Part shown: in pieces, positions 60,656 to 64,000 of the stretch
Position numbering within the stretch: position 1 is the stretch's first letter
Layout: each line of letters begins with the position of its first letter
Assembly: GCA_002314145.1 (NCBI GenBank)
Contig: DCCG01000009.1
Location: 62,001-126,000 of the forward strand
Reading direction: 5' to 3'
DNA: 64,000 bases
DNA from: Thalassolituus sp. UBA1087
GTDB taxonomy: Bacteria; Pseudomonadota; Gammaproteobacteria; Pseudomonadales; Oceanobacteraceae
The notes under the pieces: generated by a model
Seen by the model: the letters and a program-made list of their open reading frames with translations, nothing else
Database searches by the model: none
Told to the model about the DNA's origin: nothing
Translations under genes and position numbers: made by a program

Positions 60656-62935
60656 ATGAGTTTCGATGCTGATGAAGAGATACTCCAGGATTTTCTGGTT
60701 GAGGCCGGCGAAATTCTTGAGTCACTCTCTGAACAATTAGTCGATCTTGAACAGCGTCCCGAAGATAAAGATCTGCTGAATGCCATTTTCCGCGGTTTTC
60801 ATACCGTCAAAGGTGGTGCAGGCTTTTTGCAGCTTAACCCGCTGGTGAATTGCTGTCATGCGGCTGAAAACGTGTTCGATACTCTGCGTAATGGCAACCG
60901 GACGGTAAACTCCGATCTCATGGATGTGGTTCTGCAGGCACTGGACAGCGTAAATGAAATGTTCGAAAACGTCCGCTCAGGTGTGGAACCGGAGGAAGCG
61001 GAACCCGAACTGCTTGAACGTCTGCATCAGCTAGCACTGCCGGAATCCGAAGACGCGCCGGCGGCGGCAGAGCCGCCCGTTGCGGAACCTCCCGTGGCGG
61101 AAGAACCGGCGGCCACCTCCGCCGCAGAAACTCCGGCTGACGAACCCCCTGCAGCGGCGGGCCAGGCCCCGGCGGCTGACAACGGGGACATCACTGATGA
61201 CGAATTCGAACAGCTTCTGGATGCACTGGACGATGAACAACCGTCTGCGGCGGCTCAGGCCCCGGCAGCAGACGATGGCGGAGACGACCTGTTTGATATC
61301 GGTGGTGATACCGCTGAGGCCAGTGACGATGAAATTACTGAAGATGAATTTGAAGCCTTACTGGATCAGATTCATGGCAAAGGAAAACATACCGGCAACG
61401 CGCCTGCGGAAGACAGTGAACCGGCCGCTGCTGCACCCGCAGAACCGGCACCGGCAGAACCTTCTGATCCGGCTGCGTCCGGCGATGACCTGATTACCGA
61501 CTCTGAATTTGAGGAGTTACTCGACCGGCTGCACGGCAAAGGAAAACACTCTGCCGGCGGAGCCGCCGACAATGGTGACAGCGCTGACACACCGGCGCCT
61601 GCGACGCCTGAGAAAACAGCGGCAGAGGCTCCTCCACCGCCGCCAGCGAAACCGGCAGCAGCAGCTGCAGCCCAACCGGCGAAGCCTGCAGAGGCAGCCA
61701 AACCAGCCGCTAAAGCAGCGGCCAAACCGCCGGCTGAGAAAGAAACTCATCAGGCAGAAGCGACGGTCCGGGTGGATACCAAACGCCTTGATGACATCAT
61801 GAATATGGTGGGTGAGCTGGTGCTGGTACGTAACCGCCTGGTGCGCCTGGGATTACAGAGCAATGACGAGTCGATGTCGAAAGCGGTTGCTAACCTGGAT
61901 GTTGTGACCGGTGATCTGCAGGCTTCGGTGATGAAAACCCGGATGCAGCCGATCAAAAAAGTATTTGGCCGCTTCCCGCGGGTGGTCCGTGACCTTGCCC
62001 GCCAGCTGAAGAAAGAAATTAATCTGGAACTGCGCGGTGAAGAAACCGACCTGGATAAGAACCTGGTCGAGGCGCTTGCCGATCCACTGGTTCACCTGGT
62101 GCGTAACTCGGTAGACCATGGGGTCGAAATGCCGGATATCAGGGAAAAAGCCGGTAAGGCCCGGGTCGGTACGGTGGTGCTGTCAGCCGAGCAGGAAGGG
62201 GATCATATCCTGTTAAAAATTCAGGATGACGGCGCAGGTATGGACCCGAATAAATTACGTGCCAAAGCGGTTGAAAAAGGCGTGATGGATCAGGACGCCG
62301 CTGATCGTCTGACAGATAACGAATGTTTTAATCTGATTTTTGCACCGGGTTTTTCCACCAAAGAACAGATTTCCGATGTCTCTGGCCGGGGCGTGGGGAT
62401 GGATGTTGTAAAAACGAAAATCACCCAATTAAATGGCACGGTTAATATTGATTCCAAACCGGGAACCGGTACCAATATCAGTATTAAAGTGCCGCTGACA
62501 CTGGCCATTATGCCGACCTTAATGGTGATGCTGAAAGATCAGGCGTTTGCTTTCCCACTGGTCAGTGTTAACGAGATTTTCCATCTGGATCTTACCAAGA
62601 CAAATATCGTCGATGGTCAGGAAGTGGTTGTGGTGCGGGAAAAACCCATTCCATTGTTTCATATGAAGCGCTGGCTGGTGGCCGGGGAAGAAAATGCCCA
62701 GGCTGATGAAAGTGCTCATGTGGTGGTGGTGTCGGTAGGCACCAAACGCGTCGGCTTTGTGGTGGATCAGTTAGTTGGTCAGGAAGAAGTGGTGATTAAA
62801 CCATTAGGAAAAATGCTGCATGGTACCGCCGGAATGGCCGGGGCAACCATCACAGGTGATGGCCGCATCGCATTGATTCTTGATATTCCGAGTATGCTGG
62901 GCCGTTATGCGGCGAAGCAATCACATGCTGCCTGA
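60656..62935 (+). CDS. cheA: Chemotaxis histidine kinase CheA (flagellar system, intact)
   Basis: A 759-residue kinase. The HPt domain has His49 in FRGFHTVKGGAGF. A long Ala/Pro/Glu linker (residues about 135-370) carries three copies of an xxEFExLLDxL motif at residues about 179, 227 and 280, spaced 48 and 53. The dimerisation, ATPase (LVRNSVDHGVEM, DDGAGMDPNK, SGRGVGMDVVK) and CheW-like domains are intact. Unlike the second cheA at 36618, this gene has no frameshift. Linker repeats like these are seen in CheA of Vibrio and Pseudomonas. Confidence 0.97.
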   Translation: MSFDADEEILQDFLVEAGEILESLSEQLVDLEQRPEDKDLLNAIFRGFHTVKGGAGFLQLNPLVNCCHAAENVFDTLRNGNRTVNSDLMDVVLQALDSVNEMFENVRSGVEPEEAEPELLERLHQLALPESEDAPAAAEPPVAEPPVAEEPAATSAAETPADEPPAAAGQAPAADNGDITDDEFEQLLDALDDEQPSAAAQAPAADDGGDDLFDIGGDTAEASDDEITEDEFEALLDQIHGKGKHTGNAPAEDSEPAAAAPAEPAPAEPSDPAASGDDLITDSEFEELLDRLHGKGKHSAGGAADNGDSADTPAPATPEKTAAEAPPPPPAKPAAAAAAQPAKPAEAAKPAAKAAAKPPAEKETHQAEATVRVDTKRLDDIMNMVGELVLVRNRLVRLGLQSNDESMSKAVANLDVVTGDLQASVMKTRMQPIKKVFGRFPRVVRDLARQLKKEINLELRGEETDLDKNLVEALADPLVHLVRNSVDHGVEMPDIREKAGKARVGTVVLSAEQEGDHILLKIQDDGAGMDPNKLRAKAVEKGVMDQDAADRLTDNECFNLIFAPGFSTKEQISDVSGRGVGMDVVKTKITQLNGTVNIDSKPGTGTNISIKVPLTLAIMPTLMVMLKDQAFAFPLVSVNEIFHLDLTKTNIVDGQEVVVVREKPIPLFHMKRWLVAGEENAQADESAHVVVVSVGTKRVGFVVDQLVGQEEVVIKPLGKMLHGTAGMAGATITGDGRIALILDIPSMLGRYAAKQSHAA

Positions 62936-63013
62936 TGCATAAACAGGGTCAGCTGACAGGACCATTGATGCCGGCCAGGATAATTGGCCGGATCTTATAA
63001 GCGAGCAGAATGA

Positions 63014-64000
63014 ATGACTATCCGTGTACTGGTTGTTGATGATTCAGGATTTTTTCGCCGGCGGGTCAGCGACATTATAAATGCCGACACCCGGATGGAA
63101 GTGGCGGGCGTTGCTTCAAACGGCGCGGAAGCGATTGAGCTGAATGAATCGCTCAAGCCTGATGTCATTACCATGGACTATGAAATGCCGGTCATGGATG
63201 GCATCACGGCGGTACGCAATATTATGCAGCGCCGTCCGGTTCCGGTATTGATGTTTTCCTCGCTGACGTTTGAAGGTGCACGGGTTACGCTCGATGCACT
63301 GGATGCCGGAGCACTGGATTTTCTGCCGAAAAACTTCGATCAGATTGCCAAAGACGCGGCACAGATTAAACGGGCACTGACCGACAAAATCGCCGCGGTT
63401 GCCAGAAATCAGCAAAAGCAGACGGTTACACAAAAAAGTAAACCTGTGGTTAAAGGTCGCCTGAAAGGCACCGAGCTGGTGATGATAGGTACTTCTACCG
63501 GCGGACCGGCCGCGCTGCAGACACTGTTCAAAGGTATTCCCGGCTCCTTCCGGACCCCCATTATTATTGTCCAGCATATGCCAGGCTCTTTTACCAAAGC
63601 TTTTGCCGAACGATTAAATTCGCTCAGTCCGCTGGTTGTTAAAGAAGCCGCCGATGGTGATCATATTAAACCCGGGCATGTGTATGTGGCCCCGGGTGGT
63701 ATGCAGCTGATGGTGGATAAACGCGGCGGCGGTACTATCCATATCCGCGAAAGCGATGAACGGGTGAATTACCGTCCCAGTGTGGATATTGCCTTTGCCT
63801 CTGCAGCCAAACACTATCCCGGAAAAACGCTGGGCATCGTGTTGACCGGGATGGGATCGGACGGGCGCGAAGGTGCCCGGTTATTGAAAGAAACGGGTGC
63901 CGGTATCTGGGCTCAGGATGAAGACAGTTGCGTTATTTTTGGCATGCCACTGGCCGTCATCAAAGATGGTATCAGCGACGAAGTTTTATCCCTGAAAGAT
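63014..64000 (+). CDS. cheB: Chemotaxis methylesterase CheB (3' truncated by window)
   Basis: Partial gene running off the right edge without a stop; 329 residues are visible. The start MTIRVLVVDDSGFFRRRV gives the receiver domain with the phospho-Asp in ITMDYEMPVMDG. The esterase active site has the Ser in GTSTGGPAALQT, His in VQHMPGSF and Asp in LTGMGSDGREG. It belongs to the main flagellar system after cheA; the missing end should be short. Confidence 0.95.
   Translation, partial: MTIRVLVVDDSGFFRRRVSDIINADTRMEVAGVASNGAEAIELNESLKPDVITMDYEMPVMDGITAVRNIMQRRPVPVLMFSSLTFEGARVTLDALDAGALDFLPKNFDQIAKDAAQIKRALTDKIAAVARNQQKQTVTQKSKPVVKGRLKGTELVMIGTSTGGPAALQTLFKGIPGSFRTPIIIVQHMPGSFTKAFAERLNSLSPLVVKEAADGDHIKPGHVYVAPGGMQLMVDKRGGGTIHIRESDERVNYRPSVDIAFASAAKHYPGKTLGIVLTGMGSDGREGARLLKETGAGIWAQDEDSCVIFGMPLAVIKDGISDEVLSLKD

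Noticed and set aside
1..64000. CRISPR arrays, tRNA/rRNA genes, insertion sequences, prophage
   Set aside because: No regularly spaced repeats, cloverleaf or rRNA sequence, transposase or integrase was seen on either strand by reading.

Overview
The window is the core of a flagellar and chemotaxis locus from a Gram-negative gammaproteobacterium with polar-type flagellar regulation: FleQ, a FleSR two-component pair, FlhF/FleN and FliA. It carries at least nine sigma-54 (GG-N10-GC) and three sigma-28 promoter candidates. Gene order and protein sequences are closest to the Pseudomonas/Oceanospirillaceae pattern. Very large flagellin, cap and junction proteins (FliC 964 aa, FliD 1318 aa, FlgK 993 aa) fit marine Oceanospirillales-like bacteria known for giant flagellins. 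The species cannot be fixed from the sequence alone.

Layout. 1-9731: end of flgE, then flgF-G-H-I, a small FliT-like helical protein gene, flgJ, flgK and flgL (rod, rings, hook junction). 10109-17602: fliC, flaG and fliD (filament, accessory protein, cap), with sigma-28 promoters. 17732-24351: an island of non-flagellar genes (a SnoaL-like protein, bfd, prfB with its programmed frameshift, lysS, ung) ending in a minus-strand TPR-methyltransferase gene whose sigma-54 promoter points to flagellar control. 24557-29600: fliS, fleQ, fleS and fleR. 29687-35790: fliE-F-G-H-I-J (basal body, switch, export ATPase). 35936-44230: a complete second chemotaxis operon (STAS, cheY, cheA, cheW, soluble PAS receptor, cheR, cheD, cheB) with the gene order of Pseudomonas Che2 (F7 class); its cheA is frameshifted two codons after the phospho-histidine. 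44340-46726: an HsbA-HsbR-HptB-like partner-switch module. 46774-58551: fliK, fliL-M-N-O-P-Q-R, flhB, flhA, flhF and fleN. 58581-64000: fliA, cheY, cheZ, cheA and the start of cheB (the main flagellar chemotaxis system, cut by the window end).

How it works together. FleQ with sigma-54 would switch on FleSR, rod/hook/export genes and flhA; FleSR would drive the later sigma-54 genes; FliA (sigma-28) would then switch on fliC, fliD and fliS. FlhF and FleN set flagellar place and number. CheA/CheY/CheZ/CheB act on FliM through the CheY-binding N-terminus seen in FliM. The second Che operon and the Hsb module lie between fliJ and fliK, linking stress-type (STAS/PP2C) signalling physically to the flagellar genes.

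Most of the window is recognisable flagellar biology. The items most worth a second look are the cheA frameshift at the HPt site, the sigma-54-driven methyltransferase, the modular expansion of FliC/FliD/FlgK, the fliD promoter nested in the flaG terminator, and the FliT-like gene between flgI and flgJ.
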